Assembly (NCBI GenBank): GCA_028281285.1
Contig: JANQKF010000023.1
Location: forward strand, 1 to 35,127
Direction of reading: 5' to 3'
Length of the DNA: 35,127 bases
Origin: Cyclobacteriaceae bacterium
GTDB lineage: Bacteria > Bacteroidota > Bacteroidia > Cytophagales > Cyclobacteriaceae
The notes under the pieces are model-generated. The model had not been told where the DNA came from, made no database searches, and worked only from the letters and a program-made list of their open reading frames with translations. Below, in pieces: positions 24,914 to 33,469 of the stretch; position 1 is the first letter of the stretch; each line of letters opens with the position of its first letter. The translations under genes were made by a program, and so were the position numbers.

Positions 24914-26053
24914 ATGACCAGGGTCATTCAATTTCTCTTAATACTCTTTATCCTACTCTCTCTGGCAAATTGCAAAAACCAATCAAGTCATCGTTCAATT
25001 TCGGGTAACGATCAATTCGCAGAAAGTATAGACAGTCTTGTCAGAACTTATTACAACTCCGAACGTTTCAGCGGATCGGTCCTTATTGCCGATCAAGGAG
25101 ACATAGTTTTCCAAAAGGAATATGGTTATGTCAAGCTGGATTCCTCAAAACTAATTGACACTAATTCAGTTTTCGAGATCGCATCAATTTCCAAACAGTT
25201 CACCGCTATGCTTATTATGATAATGAAAGAACAAGGGCTTCTGAATTATGATGATAATCTGCAACGATACTTTCCGCAACTACCATATCAAAACATCACC
25301 ATTCGCCACTTACTAACGCATACCAGCGGGCTTTCAGAAAGAGCTTTTTTCGTATGGGGTGCTCAAAACATGCCATCTACTTCCATTTACGACAACCGCT
25401 TCATATTAGAAGAATATCTGACAAAGGTTCAGCCCGAGCTTGCCTTCGAACCAGGAACAAAATGGGAGTATTCTAATCTTGGCTATTTCTTGTTGCCGCT
25501 CATCTTGGAGGAAGTATCTGGAAAGAGTTACATAAACCTGTTACAAGAAAAGATTTTTGATCCGTTGAGAATGAGACACAGCGGTATCTACTCTCAATCC
25601 CATAAAGGGACTGAAATGCCTGAGTACGTTTTTGGCAAAATATTTAATCCTCAAGATTCAGCGTTCGGATCAGCTTTTGGTCTGGCTTGGTCTGATTCAA
25701 TCTATGGAGGAGTTGGTATTGTTTCGAACGCTGAAGACTTACTAGCTTGGGATAGGGCGTTAACTAGTAATGCACTCATTGATAAACAAACTCTTGAGGA
25801 GGCACTGACTCCATATACCCTGTCAGATAATTCCTCATCAGCCTATGGCTTTGGGTGGTATGTGCAGAATAACTACTCACTAAATGGCAAGAGAGTTGGA
25901 AAGCGTACCGATCATAACGGGCTTTGGCCAGGTTATGAGTCTTCTATTGTTAGATACATTGATGAAGGAAAAACAATCATTGTCCTTGCCAGTCAACAAC
26001 CTTCGGCAAAAGATGAAATCGTCCACGGTATCTCGGAGATTTTATTCAAATAA
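24914..26053 (+). CDS. Serine hydrolase lipoprotein (beta-lactamase/PBP type)
   Basis: 379 residues. A hydrophobic N-terminus ends in lipobox LANC (C20), so it is likely envelope-anchored. The catalytic domain has all three motifs of the class C beta-lactamase/DD-peptidase fold: SISK at 91-94 (S91, K94), YSN at 186-188, and HNG in the TDHNGLWPGYE segment near the C-terminus. RHLLTHTSGL at 131-140 is the usual conserved block. Unlike the hydrolase at 620-2056 there is no extra C-terminal domain. It follows the helicase by 57 nt on the same strand, but function gives no reason for coupling. Its TAA directly abuts the stop of the convergent PorT-like gene. Confidence 0.88.
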   Translation: MTRVIQFLLILFILLSLANCKNQSSHRSISGNDQFAESIDSLVRTYYNSERFSGSVLIADQGDIVFQKEYGYVKLDSSKLIDTNSVFEIASISKQFTAMLIMIMKEQGLLNYDDNLQRYFPQLPYQNITIRHLLTHTSGLSERAFFVWGAQNMPSTSIYDNRFILEEYLTKVQPELAFEPGTKWEYSNLGYFLLPLILEEVSGKSYINLLQEKIFDPLRMRHSGIYSQSHKGTEMPEYVFGKIFNPQDSAFGSAFGLAWSDSIYGGVGIVSNAEDLLAWDRALTSNALIDKQTLEEALTPYTLSDNSSSAYGFGWYVQNNYSLNGKRVGKRTDHNGLWPGYESSIVRYIDEGKTIIVLASQQPSAKDEIVHGISEILFK

Positions 26054-26653
26054 TCAATTAGCCAATTTGATAACAAGGTAAACCTGAAAGTAACTATTAT
26101 ACTGTTCCCTTCTATTCAGAACAGCATCCAGATTAGGGTACTTTGTAAAACCTCGCGAATACCGTGCACCAATGTCAATATAGAAGTCCAGCGCATAACT
26201 CGCCCCAATAGTACCCGAAAGCTCCCACCTTTTGTCGAAGGTGTTCTTCAGTGTGACTGAGGTGCTATCTGTGGTCCGACTTCTGGCATCGGCTAGAAAG
26301 GAAATCTCGGGCCCGACACTCAGTCGCAGCCCATCGGTTGGATAAATATCCAGTAACAACGGGAAATTGAGATAATGAAGTCTATAATCATTTCCAGCAT
26401 CATTAATACGAACACCTTTCAGTACATAACCCGTCTCAATGGAAAACCCCAAGGGAGATCTATCAAAAGTCACATTATGCGTAAACGCGAAAGTGAACGC
26501 TTGGCGATCATTGAGACTAATTAGCGGATCCGTATCAGCCTCCAAAGTCGATTGACTATAGCCAAACCTCAGACCCAGGTGATAGTTCTGTCCTGAAACA
26601 AAGCTTAAGGAAATGATAAGACAAACTGCTGTAAAAAGATATTTGAGTTTCAT
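26054..26653 (-). CDS. PorT-like outer membrane beta-barrel protein
   Basis: 199 residues from ATG 26653, chosen over the upstream ATG 26701 because it gives a normal signal peptide (MKLKYLFTAVCL..., cleavage after VSG or GQ). The mature part has alternating strands typical of the small barrel family PF13568: YHLGLRFGYSQS, FSIETGYVLKGVRIN, YLNFPLLLDIYP, LRLSVGPEISFLAD, IGASYALDFYIDIGARYSRG, and a final SYFQVYLVIKLAN that ends close to the C-terminus as expected for the last barrel strand. The known family members are outer membrane proteins of Bacteroidota, some linked to type IX secretion; no specific role is visible here. The stop codon abuts that of the serine hydrolase with no gap. Confidence 0.82.
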   Translation of the reverse strand: MKLKYLFTAVCLIISLSFVSGQNYHLGLRFGYSQSTLEADTDPLISLNDRQAFTFAFTHNVTFDRSPLGFSIETGYVLKGVRINDAGNDYRLHYLNFPLLLDIYPTDGLRLSVGPEISFLADARSRTTDSTSVTLKNTFDKRWELSGTIGASYALDFYIDIGARYSRGFTKYPNLDAVLNRREQYNSYFQVYLVIKLAN

Positions 26654-27066
26654 ATAAAAAGGATGAAAGTAGGACCCGAATATGAAACTAATAAATTCCA
26701 ATCATTCATAGGACTCTGTTGTTATAATTTTGAATTCTGTTGGAAAAGGTTTCACCTATGTAGAGTGAGTACCACATTTAATACACCGCGGCTGGTCAAA
26801 ATCAACATCTCTACAACCCTCAGTACATTATACAATGCACAGGTTCTTGACCCTAACGCTTACCCACTACTTTTTAGTTTATCTGCGGTCCAAAGTAAAG
26901 AGTAACAGATGACATCTTTCAAGGTCAAAGTGGAAAAACCTTTCCTATCTTCTGGTATTGGCAGTAACCTATTCAAAAAGGACATAATCAGGACATCAAT
27001 TCTCTACCCAAATCGCTGACATTTCGATTCTTTAGAACGGGCTAACATCGGCTCGGTCTAAATCAA
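26654..27066. other. 413-nt divergent intergenic region without a convincing gene
   Basis: It separates the PorT-like gene and the S41-like protease gene and must hold both promoters, but no clear TTTG/TANNTTTG pair was found by eye. An 80-codon open frame at 26663-26905 lacks any recognisable domain and a signal and is probably chance. A 7-bp direct repeat, AGGACAT at 26979-26985 and 26990-26996 (period 11), lies about 70-90 nt before ATG 27067. Confidence 0.6.
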
Positions 27067-28731
27067 ATGTCAAAAATGAAATATCTACTTATTTTGATGC
27101 TCTGTGCGGGATTCACTCTTTCGCAGGCACAATCCAATCTTTCTTCTGAAGAATGGCGACAGGATTTGGAATATCTCCAAAATCTCGTTCACACTAAATA
27201 CGAACCTCTGTTCTATCGTATAACTAAAGAAGAGTTCGATGAGGAAGTTAAGGCGCTTCACGCCAAAATTCCAAACCTGGAAAGGCACGAAATCATAGTT
27301 GGTTTCGCCAAAATTGCTGCACTATTTAAATATGGCCATATGGGAATGCCCTTGGCCTATGCGATGCACGGTGAAGAGCTGAAAACAGGGTTTAGCTTAA
27401 TACCCGTAAATTTCTATCATTTCTCTGATGGGGTATTTATTCAGGCAGCTCACAAAGATTTTCAGCAGGCAGCCGGAGCAAAAGTGCTCAGAATTGGAAA
27501 TAAATCCGTTGAAGAGGCTTTGGAAGCTATTCGACCCACAGTCAGTATAGAAAATGAGCAATTCTTTAAAGCTTATGGTATCGGAAACCTGGCGATTCCG
27601 GAAGTGCTTCATGCCGTAGGTATCACCAAGTCCAAGGACAATGTTTCTATTCTCCTTGAAAAAGATGGGCAACAATTTACAATTGACTTCGAAGGCCAAA
27701 AAGGCCTTCATATCCCCGGCCACTATGGATTTGTATTTGGTGACGAAAACTGGGTCACGATGTCTTCATCAAAGGAAGTTCCGATCTATCTTAAGAATCT
27801 CCGTGAGAACTATCGAATGGAATTCCTACAGGATTCAAAGACACTCTATATCCGTCAAAGTCAAATTAACGACCATCATGGGGAGAGCATCACTCAATTC
27901 TACAATCGTGTTTCGGCATTTGTTGAACACAATTCAGTCGAGAAGCTAGTATTGGATTTGAGAATCAACGGTGGCGGGAATAACTACAAAAACAAGCCCA
28001 TCATACTTAGCATGATTAAATCCAGTCTCAATCAAAAAGGTAAACTATTCACCATCATTGGTAGACGAACATTTTCGGCAGCCCAAAACCTGGTTAATGA
28101 GCTTGAAAAGTACACCAACACCACATTCATTGGTGAACCTACAGCCGAAAGCATCAATTTCTTTGGTGATGTAAATGTTGAGACACTGCCCAACAGTCAA
28201 CTGACGGTTCGTCTTTCCTTCATGTGGTGGCAGGACAACGATCCAAGAGATACACGGGAATGGACCACACCTGAGATATTTGTCGATCTTTCATCAACTG
28301 ACTATATCAATGGTAAGGATCCGGTACTTGACGCAGTCATAGACTATCGATCTTATGCATATGAATTAATGGCTTCATTAAGGTCACACTATCAAAAGAA
28401 AGAATATGCATTGGCCGTAAAACTTACTGAGGATTTTTTCAATGATCCAAAGACTCAGTACACTACAATTCGAAACCAGATGAACGCACTTGGCTATGAA
28501 TACATTAACTCCGACATTAAAACGGCCTTGGAAATATTCAAGTTGAATGTAAAGCTCTATCCGAAATGCGCGAATTGCTGGGACAGCCTTGGAGAGGCTT
28601 ATTTTACTGCTGGAGATTTCAAAAAGTCGATCGAGAATTACCAAAAGGCCGTAGACCTGGAACCAACCAGCCCTACCGGCATTCGCGCCAAGGAGGTAAT
28701 CCAACGAATCAAGGCACACTCTGGGAACTGA
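27067..28731 (+). CDS. Secreted S41-family-like peptidase with C-terminal TPRs
   Basis: 554 residues. A signal peptide ends near residue 21 (SQA before QSN). Residues ~25-95 form a helical N-terminal domain, ~105-160 a PDZ-like segment (GAKVLRIGNKSVEEALEAI), and ~255-410 the S41/C-terminal-processing-protease core: LDLRINGGGN at 296-305 and RRTFSAAQN with the likely nucleophile S337, then GEPTAESINFFGD. Residues ~425-550 hold TPR-like repeats, the clearest being CWDSLGEAYFTAGDFKKSIENYQKAVDLEP. Known S41 enzymes cleave periplasmic proteins at C-termini or degrade peptides. A lysine partner cannot be assigned with certainty. The gene ends before an inverted repeat shared with the convergent hydrolase gene. 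Confidence 0.82.
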   Translation: MSKMKYLLILMLCAGFTLSQAQSNLSSEEWRQDLEYLQNLVHTKYEPLFYRITKEEFDEEVKALHAKIPNLERHEIIVGFAKIAALFKYGHMGMPLAYAMHGEELKTGFSLIPVNFYHFSDGVFIQAAHKDFQQAAGAKVLRIGNKSVEEALEAIRPTVSIENEQFFKAYGIGNLAIPEVLHAVGITKSKDNVSILLEKDGQQFTIDFEGQKGLHIPGHYGFVFGDENWVTMSSSKEVPIYLKNLRENYRMEFLQDSKTLYIRQSQINDHHGESITQFYNRVSAFVEHNSVEKLVLDLRINGGGNNYKNKPIILSMIKSSLNQKGKLFTIIGRRTFSAAQNLVNELEKYTNTTFIGEPTAESINFFGDVNVETLPNSQLTVRLSFMWWQDNDPRDTREWTTPEIFVDLSSTDYINGKDPVLDAVIDYRSYAYELMASLRSHYQKKEYALAVKLTEDFFNDPKTQYTTIRNQMNALGYEYINSDIKTALEIFKLNVKLYPKCANCWDSLGEAYFTAGDFKKSIENYQKAVDLEPTSPTGIRAKEVIQRIKAHSGN

Positions 28732-28776
28732 GGATCTTGATTATTCCCAACACGAGAGCAATGGGTTAAACACAAC

Positions 28777-28808
28777 GAACAACCGATAGACTAAGTCATC
28801 GGTTGTTC
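28777..28808. terminator. Inverted repeat between convergent genes, possible shared terminator
   Basis: GAACAACCGAT (28777-28787) pairs perfectly with ATCGGTTGTTC (28798-28808); the loop can extend the stem with GAC/GTC. Neither strand has a good T run after it, so it is a less typical terminator, but its position between two convergent stops (28731 and 28833) suits a bidirectional one. Confidence 0.55.
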
Positions 28809-28832
28809 CTTCCGGATTGAAAATACCCTGCT

Positions 28833-30326
28833 CTATTTGATTTTCGACTTTATTCGTTCAATTGATTTCGAATACCATTCCAGGTCTTGTTTGGCAGCTT
28901 TAGAGAAACCCGATTCGATTCCTGTTACCATTCCATATGCCATACTGAAGTAAGTCAGCGCATCTTCTAATTGATTAGCCCTTCTCAGGATATTACCTAA
29001 ATGACCATAAGTTTTATAATAACCCGGATACAATTTAAGGCTCATTTTTAAGAGTTCTACGGCTTTTTCATTCTGGCTTAAATCACTATGTAAGGTATAG
29101 GCTAACTCTATGGCTTCGTCAGGCATGAAGAGAAGAAATGTCGAGTCATTACTATATACGCGATCAAAGACCTCCTTAGACTTTTCTAAACCCTGATTTT
29201 TAAAGATCTCAAAAAACTCTTCCGTTTTTGGAGGACGTGGAAGTGGCTCCAGCCTGCGATACACAACCAAATTACTATCAATTTCTCGGTCTAATATACC
29301 CTCAACACTATCTTTCAACGCCCTATCAAAAAATCGAATTGTAGTCGTGATTAGTTTTTCATAGCTCCTTCTCTTTTTTTCGTCTTCAGGACCAATATTA
29401 TTCCCACTATACAACCTGCCCAGGTAGTCAAGAGAGCTAAATTCGTGATGCTGAAGATACTTGTATTGCAGGTAGTAGCCGTCAGAATATTTGATTTTCG
29501 ACAAAAACGATGTAAGCTCATCATGTGTCCGATTCACTCCGACAAAAAGATATGGAACAGTGACATTTTGGGGGTTGAAAAATGCTGTAGTGCTGGCTTT
29601 GTCAGAGTGAAGTGCCATTGACCCATCCAGGCTGACTACTCCATCGACATTCTGATTTCTCATCTGGACCAGCATACTTGCCAACCCTCCCCAACTCCAA
29701 CCTATCAAACCCAAATTAGCAATATCAGCAGTCACAATCGATTCCTGGACTACGTTGATCGTAAATTCAATATCCCTTGCCTGGGACTCGAGCCCCTGTG
29801 CACTGATTTTGGTCCACTCCGAATCAGGGCCTAGTGAATAATGTGCAGCTACTACATAACCGTGACTGGCCAGATATTCGCAAAGCAAAAGGTTCTCGAA
29901 TTCGTCTCCATAAGCTCCGGGAGAATATACTGCTAAAGGAAATTTTCGCTCTAGTCTTGGCCGACTCTCTCGGTAACTCAAGGATTCCCAATCTAAAATT
30001 CGTGTAGTATCTACATCAGCCCCCAAGTCATTAAAAAGGTTTTTCCAGGTGGACATATCTGTTCTGCTCCGAGACAAATAATCAGACAGTGTTATTCTTT
30101 CTATACCAACTTCAGATGGATACCAAATTAAAATTCTCATTGGGCGCCCTTGGTTTTTACCAAAGCTCCTGGAGAAATCCGTTTTCTCGACCATTCTCAC
30201 ACCTACCTCATAAGGTCCTCGGTCTAAGTTTACTTCTGATTCTTGTGAGATCAACTGCGAATAGTTCCAGGCAATCAAGACCACCAAACCAACCATGATC
30301 CGCACTATTTTTATTAATGACTTCAT
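28833..30326 (-). CDS. Secreted alpha/beta hydrolase with C-terminal TPRs
   Basis: 497 residues. A hydrophobic N-terminal segment (~9-26) acts as a signal or anchor. The alpha/beta-hydrolase fold resembles the dienelactone hydrolase/PAF-acetylhydrolase-like group: IWYPSE at about 67-72, FPLAVYSPGAYG (~129-140), the nucleophile elbow GWSWGG with S211, the likely acid D234 in VSLDGSMA, and H294 in HHEFSSLD, which completes the triad. Residues ~395-490 are TPR-like (AVELLKMSLKLYPGYYKTYGHLGNILRRANQLEDALTYF). Substrate unknown; an ester, lipid or peptide are all possible. The start codon overlaps the stop of the Lrp/AsnC gene in an ATGA, so both are translated from one mRNA. Confidence 0.85.
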   Translation of the reverse strand: MKSLIKIVRIMVGLVVLIAWNYSQLISQESEVNLDRGPYEVGVRMVEKTDFSRSFGKNQGRPMRILIWYPSEVGIERITLSDYLSRSRTDMSTWKNLFNDLGADVDTTRILDWESLSYRESRPRLERKFPLAVYSPGAYGDEFENLLLCEYLASHGYVVAAHYSLGPDSEWTKISAQGLESQARDIEFTINVVQESIVTADIANLGLIGWSWGGLASMLVQMRNQNVDGVVSLDGSMALHSDKASTTAFFNPQNVTVPYLFVGVNRTHDELTSFLSKIKYSDGYYLQYKYLQHHEFSSLDYLGRLYSGNNIGPEDEKKRRSYEKLITTTIRFFDRALKDSVEGILDREIDSNLVVYRRLEPLPRPPKTEEFFEIFKNQGLEKSKEVFDRVYSNDSTFLLFMPDEAIELAYTLHSDLSQNEKAVELLKMSLKLYPGYYKTYGHLGNILRRANQLEDALTYFSMAYGMVTGIESGFSKAAKQDLEWYSKSIERIKSKIK

Positions 30327-30775
30327 ATCTCAATTCTGCCTTTTTGCTTTGGGGACGACAAGGCAACAACTGTATTTGCGCGAATAACTCCAGCCAGACT
30401 GTTCAACTTATTCTTTAGGAAATCTTCTAAATCAGCTGAATTTCTTGTTCTGATTTTCAGCAAATAAGAATAATCTCCGGTAATGAAATGACATTCCTCT
30501 ACCTCATGAAAATCATTCAGCGCACTCACGAAAGAATCTTCATTCTTAGGATCATTAATGAGAACCTGCACAAAGGCACAAAGATCATACCCCAACTTCC
30601 GGTAATCTAGAGATAAGGAAAAACCATTGATTACGCCTTTTTCCTGAAGTTTTTTAATTCTTTCTATAGTGGTAGAATTGGCTATACCAACATGTTTACT
30701 CAGTTCAGAATAGGGCTGCCTGGCATCTTTCAATAACTCCCTTATAAGGCTCTTGTCAATTTCATCTAGAATCAA
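30323..30775 (-). CDS. Lrp/AsnC-family transcriptional regulator
   Basis: 150 residues, the normal size. The N-terminal winged helix-turn-helix runs from LDEIDKSLIRELLKDARQPYSELSKHVGIANSTTIERIKKLQEKGVINGF (residues ~3-52), and the AsnC/RAM ligand-binding domain from ~65 to 140, with the conserved V-x-E-C-H-F-I-T-G-D-Y-S-Y-L-L-K motif at about 92-107. Members sense amino acids or related molecules and act as octamers. It is the first gene of a two-gene operon, with the secreted hydrolase coupled by ATGA. A palindrome at 30809-30821, 33 nt upstream, could be its autoregulatory site. Confidence 0.93.
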   Translation of the reverse strand: MILDEIDKSLIRELLKDARQPYSELSKHVGIANSTTIERIKKLQEKGVINGFSLSLDYRKLGYDLCAFVQVLINDPKNEDSFVSALNDFHEVEECHFITGDYSYLLKIRTRNSADLEDFLKNKLNSLAGVIRANTVVALSSPKQKGRIEI

Positions 30776-30808
30776 ATCGAAAATATTTAATTAATAATGA
30801 TCTAATTA

Positions 30809-30821
30809 CGTATATAATACG
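30809..30821. promoter_or_regulatory. Palindrome upstream of the Lrp/AsnC gene, candidate operator
   Basis: CGTAT-ATA-ATACG, perfectly symmetric, flanked by TAAT on the left and ATTA on the right at slightly unequal distance. It lies in the AT-rich 195-nt gap between the divergent Lrp gene and the ECF sigma factor gene, the usual place for an Lrp operator. Confidence 0.45.
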
Positions 30822-30970
30822 GATTATGTTTTACTATTTCGAATTTTTTATTGTTTTATTAAAAAATATAAAATATCACATCCCCAACCTTTCAGAGAAT
30901 GCTTTAAGAAATTTCACTCCTGCTGTGATTTTTTCCGACCTTCTACGACTAATGTTGTAAAGCAAGTTGA

Positions 30971-31453
30971 ATGAGTCGAGACGAGTTTACTCAACTGATT
31001 AAAGAGAACGAAGGAATTCTTTTCAAAGTCAGTTCCATTTATGCAGATGATACGGAATCCCGAAAGGACCTCTATCAGGAAATGGTCCTGCAACTTTGGA
31101 GGTCTTACCCATCATTCAAAGGTGATTCAAAATGGAGCACCTGGATGTATAGAATTGCTCTGAACACTGCCATCACCCATATGCGTACATCCACTAAGCA
31201 CAAAGTACTGGACCCACTTGACCATTCAATTTTCGACTTGACAGAACAGGACAATTCCGATTTGGAAGAAAGGTTGATAATGCTCTATGAGCAAATCAAA
31301 ACACTCAACCGGCTGGAAAAGGCAATCATTCTTCTCTTTCTGGAGGACAAGTCTCATGCAGAGATTAGTCAGATTACTGGTTTGACGACCTCCAATGTTG
31401 GAACTAGAATTTCCAGAATTAAATCGAAACTCAAACAAAAAATGCAACACTAA
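30971..31453 (+). CDS. ECF-type RNA polymerase sigma factor
   Basis: 160 residues, the usual ECF length. Region 2 (about residues 10-75) is clear from the DLYQEMVLQLWRSYPSFKG and the WSTWMYRIALNTAI blocks; region 4 (about 105-158) from LNRLEKAIILLFLEDKSHAEISQITGLTTSNVGTRISRIKSKLKQ, a helix-turn-helix that reads the -35 element. The following membrane protein gene starts 1 nt after its stop and is the natural candidate for a regulatory partner. A TAATGTTG at 30950-30957 resembles a promoter -7 element but lies so near the ATG that the transcript would be almost leaderless. Confidence 0.93.
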   Translation: MSRDEFTQLIKENEGILFKVSSIYADDTESRKDLYQEMVLQLWRSYPSFKGDSKWSTWMYRIALNTAITHMRTSTKHKVLDPLDHSIFDLTEQDNSDLEERLIMLYEQIKTLNRLEKAIILLFLEDKSHAEISQITGLTTSNVGTRISRIKSKLKQKMQH

Positions 31454-31454
31454 T

Positions 31455-32057
31455 ATGGACCTGGATGAAATGAAATTAGCGTGGTCAAAAATGAGTGACC
31501 AATTGGACAAACAGAAAAAATTGACTAGTGATATCATCTTAAGGATGACTCAGGAAAAATCTACATCTCGCTTAAGAAGAATAATTCTTATGGAGAGCTT
31601 TGGAGTCATTATGACCACCATAGTACTGCTGATCGTTGTTGCCAATTTTAATCGCCTTGAAAACTGGGCAGAGGTGACTGGTGGAATTGGCACTCTGCTG
31701 ATCCTGACGTTTGCCATCATTTTCGGAATTCGACTGATTAGACAAGCTCAGGGTATAAACCTTTTTAAGCATAGTTTTAAGGAGACTTTAAACCGGTTCA
31801 ATGCCTTTACAAAGCTACTTGGCTTCTATAAGCGAATCAGCATAATTATTAATGCGGCCAGCCCAATTTTCATGTTCCCGTTGGCATTTGGGATGTTCAC
31901 AGATATTGATTTGTTGGAAGATCCCACAGCAGGGCTGTATGGATTGATAGGTGCTGCCGTGTTTGTCCCTTTGGTGCTCTACCTGATCATAAGGTTCTAT
32001 AAGAGCAATATTTCTGCAGTACGTAGTAGTTTCAATGATTACAAAGATCAATTTTAA
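31455..32057 (+). CDS. Four-helix membrane protein, possible anti-sigma partner
   Basis: 200 residues from ATG 31455; an upstream extension to 31395 overlaps the sigma gene and is rejected. A ~40-residue charged N-terminal segment (MDLDEMKLAWSKMSDQLDKQKK...) would lie in the cytoplasm, followed by four membrane helices at about 47-64, 75-95, 126-146 and 160-183. It begins 1 nt after the sigma factor stop, so the two are translationally linked. In Bacteroidota, ECF sigma genes are often followed by an anti-sigma factor; here no zinc-binding HxxxCxxC motif is seen, so the role as anti-sigma is inference from position and topology. Confidence 0.75.
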   Translation: MDLDEMKLAWSKMSDQLDKQKKLTSDIILRMTQEKSTSRLRRIILMESFGVIMTTIVLLIVVANFNRLENWAEVTGGIGTLLILTFAIIFGIRLIRQAQGINLFKHSFKETLNRFNAFTKLLGFYKRISIIINAASPIFMFPLAFGMFTDIDLLEDPTAGLYGLIGAAVFVPLVLYLIIRFYKSNISAVRSSFNDYKDQF

Positions 32058-32067
32058 TTCAACAGGC

Positions 32068-32562
32068 ATGAACAATTCAAAACAACTTAAATGGAAAAAA
32101 AGGCTTTTGAGCTGTACCTTCCAGCTATTCGTAAATGATCATGAGGTAGGGCACTTAAAGGATAGTGAGTTGTCGCGCTCCGCAATCGGAGAATTGAATA
32201 ATAAACGATATCGTTTTTCGACCCATGGCCATCTCAACCCGAAGACTGAAATCTACGATCTTCAGGAAAATCGAAAGGTTGGCCAAATCCAATATAACAG
32301 CTGGTACCCCAAGGCTAGAATTGAATACAAAGGCCAAATATCTCAATGGAAATTCAGCAATCTCTGGGAAACACGATGGCGAATATTTGACGAATCTGGT
32401 ACGGCAGTTCAATTCGCAGGTTGGGAGAATAAAGGCAGTATTAAAATCCATTTGTTGGACGAGGCCTTGGTACTCGCTGGGCTACATATTAGCAACCGTT
32501 ATTGGAGAATGGCTGGAATCCTGGTTGGAGCTCTATTCCCTTTAATTTTTATTGGGCTCTGA
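32068..32562 (+). CDS. Unknown protein with C-terminal membrane helix, third gene of the sigma factor unit
   Basis: 164 residues from ATG 32068, which follows AGGC; the longer frame from 32035 would overlap the previous gene by 23 nt and has no better support. Most of it looks beta-rich: LSCTFQLFVNDHEVGHLKDS, KRYRFSTHGHLNPKTEIYDLQENRKVGQIQYNSW, KARIEYKGQISQWKFSNLWETRWRIFDESG, an arrangement that recalls LURP-one/tubby-like barrels, though I cannot confirm this. The last ~18 residues (GILVGALFPLIFIGL) form a membrane helix. It begins 10 nt after the putative anti-sigma gene, so the three are probably co-transcribed. No function is assigned. Confidence 0.7.
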   Translation: MNNSKQLKWKKRLLSCTFQLFVNDHEVGHLKDSELSRSAIGELNNKRYRFSTHGHLNPKTEIYDLQENRKVGQIQYNSWYPKARIEYKGQISQWKFSNLWETRWRIFDESGTAVQFAGWENKGSIKIHLLDEALVLAGLHISNRYWRMAGILVGALFPLIFIGL

Positions 32563-32644
32563 TAATGAGCGCGTTGTGTTAAATTAATCCTTCTTCGATC
32601 AAAACTGGCACAGTACTTGGAATGTGAGGGGAAACAACACAACA

Positions 32645-33355
32645 ATGAAAAGACTAATAACCATTTTTTCGCTCTTGGCTTTCATGGTCATAGAAAGCAG
32701 GGCTCAGGAGTTTTTGGCTCCCTATGAAACATTTTTCTCAGGTCAACTTGCCTATGTCGTTACCACTGATGGTGATGTCATCTATGGACAGCTCCGGTCA
32801 GCCGTATCCGGCCCCGATAGAATTAAACGATTGTCAATAATCGATGATTATGGTAAAAAGCATAAGCTTAAAGCTTCTAAGATTGAGCGATTTGCAATCC
32901 AACCTTCCTTCTTTGGGACAGCAGAAGCAGTTGCTGTAAACTCATCAAGTATTAAGGAAATTATGAACGTAGATTTCGATGAGTTGGTGAATCGTGAATG
33001 GTTGATCTATGAGCAGGTACTATTGCCAAGAAGAAAGAAAGAAAAGTACGCACTCATGCAATTGTTGAATCCCGGATTCAGTGGACGGGTCAAGGTGTTT
33101 CACAATGCCAATTCAAGTGAAACAATGCCAGTTAGCATCGGGGGACTCAGAGTCGTTGGTGGAGAAGATAGATCCTATATAGTCGTCAAAGACAACAAAC
33201 AAGCTGTATTTGTCCGAAAAGCAGGTTTTGTCAAAGACTTCGCTCGACTCTTCGGTGATCGTCCCGAATTCATCAAGAAGGCGTCTAAACGTCCCAAATT
33301 CAGGAATTTTGCAAGTCATGTTCAGGAATACAATAGCCTTTTTGGCGGCATCTAA
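32645..33355 (+). CDS. Secreted protein of unknown function
   Basis: 236 residues from ATG 32645; the upstream TTG 32624 is not needed and would spoil the signal peptide. The signal sequence runs to about residue 20 (ESRA before QEF). The mature part starts with a beta-rich segment in which a YVVTTDGDVIYGQLRS strand pair and KKHKLKASKIERFAI recall proteins that sense or report at the cell surface, but no named family is recognised. It lies 82 nt after the previous gene, so it may or may not belong to the sigma factor transcript. A terminator follows at 33382-33413. Confidence 0.75.
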   Translation: MKRLITIFSLLAFMVIESRAQEFLAPYETFFSGQLAYVVTTDGDVIYGQLRSAVSGPDRIKRLSIIDDYGKKHKLKASKIERFAIQPSFFGTAEAVAVNSSSIKEIMNVDFDELVNREWLIYEQVLLPRRKKEKYALMQLLNPGFSGRVKVFHNANSSETMPVSIGGLRVVGGEDRSYIVVKDNKQAVFVRKAGFVKDFARLFGDRPEFIKKASKRPKFRNFASHVQEYNSLFGGI

Positions 33356-33381
33356 GGAAACTTTCATCTGTACTACCTATA

Positions 33382-33413
33382 AGGGTCGATTTCACTGAGA
33401 TCGGCCTTTTTTT
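33382..33413 (+). terminator. Intrinsic terminator of the secreted protein gene
   Basis: AGGGTCGAT (33382-33390) pairs with ATCGGCCTT (33400-33408), nine pairs with two G-T wobbles, and a seven-T run at 33407-33413. It lies 27 nt after the stop codon. Confidence 0.82.
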
Positions 33414-33469
33414 CATTCGTTTGAATAAGAAATGTTCTCTTTTTGATTTGGGAAATCTATATTCGGTCA

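Noticed and set aside
26663-26905. 80-codon open frame in the 413-nt intergenic region
   Set aside because: No domain, no signal peptide, odd composition and no ribosome binding site; more likely chance in a regulatory region.
33458-33465. TATATTCG as a promoter -7 element for the cytosine deaminase
   Set aside because: It would place the transcription start at or after the start codon at 33470.
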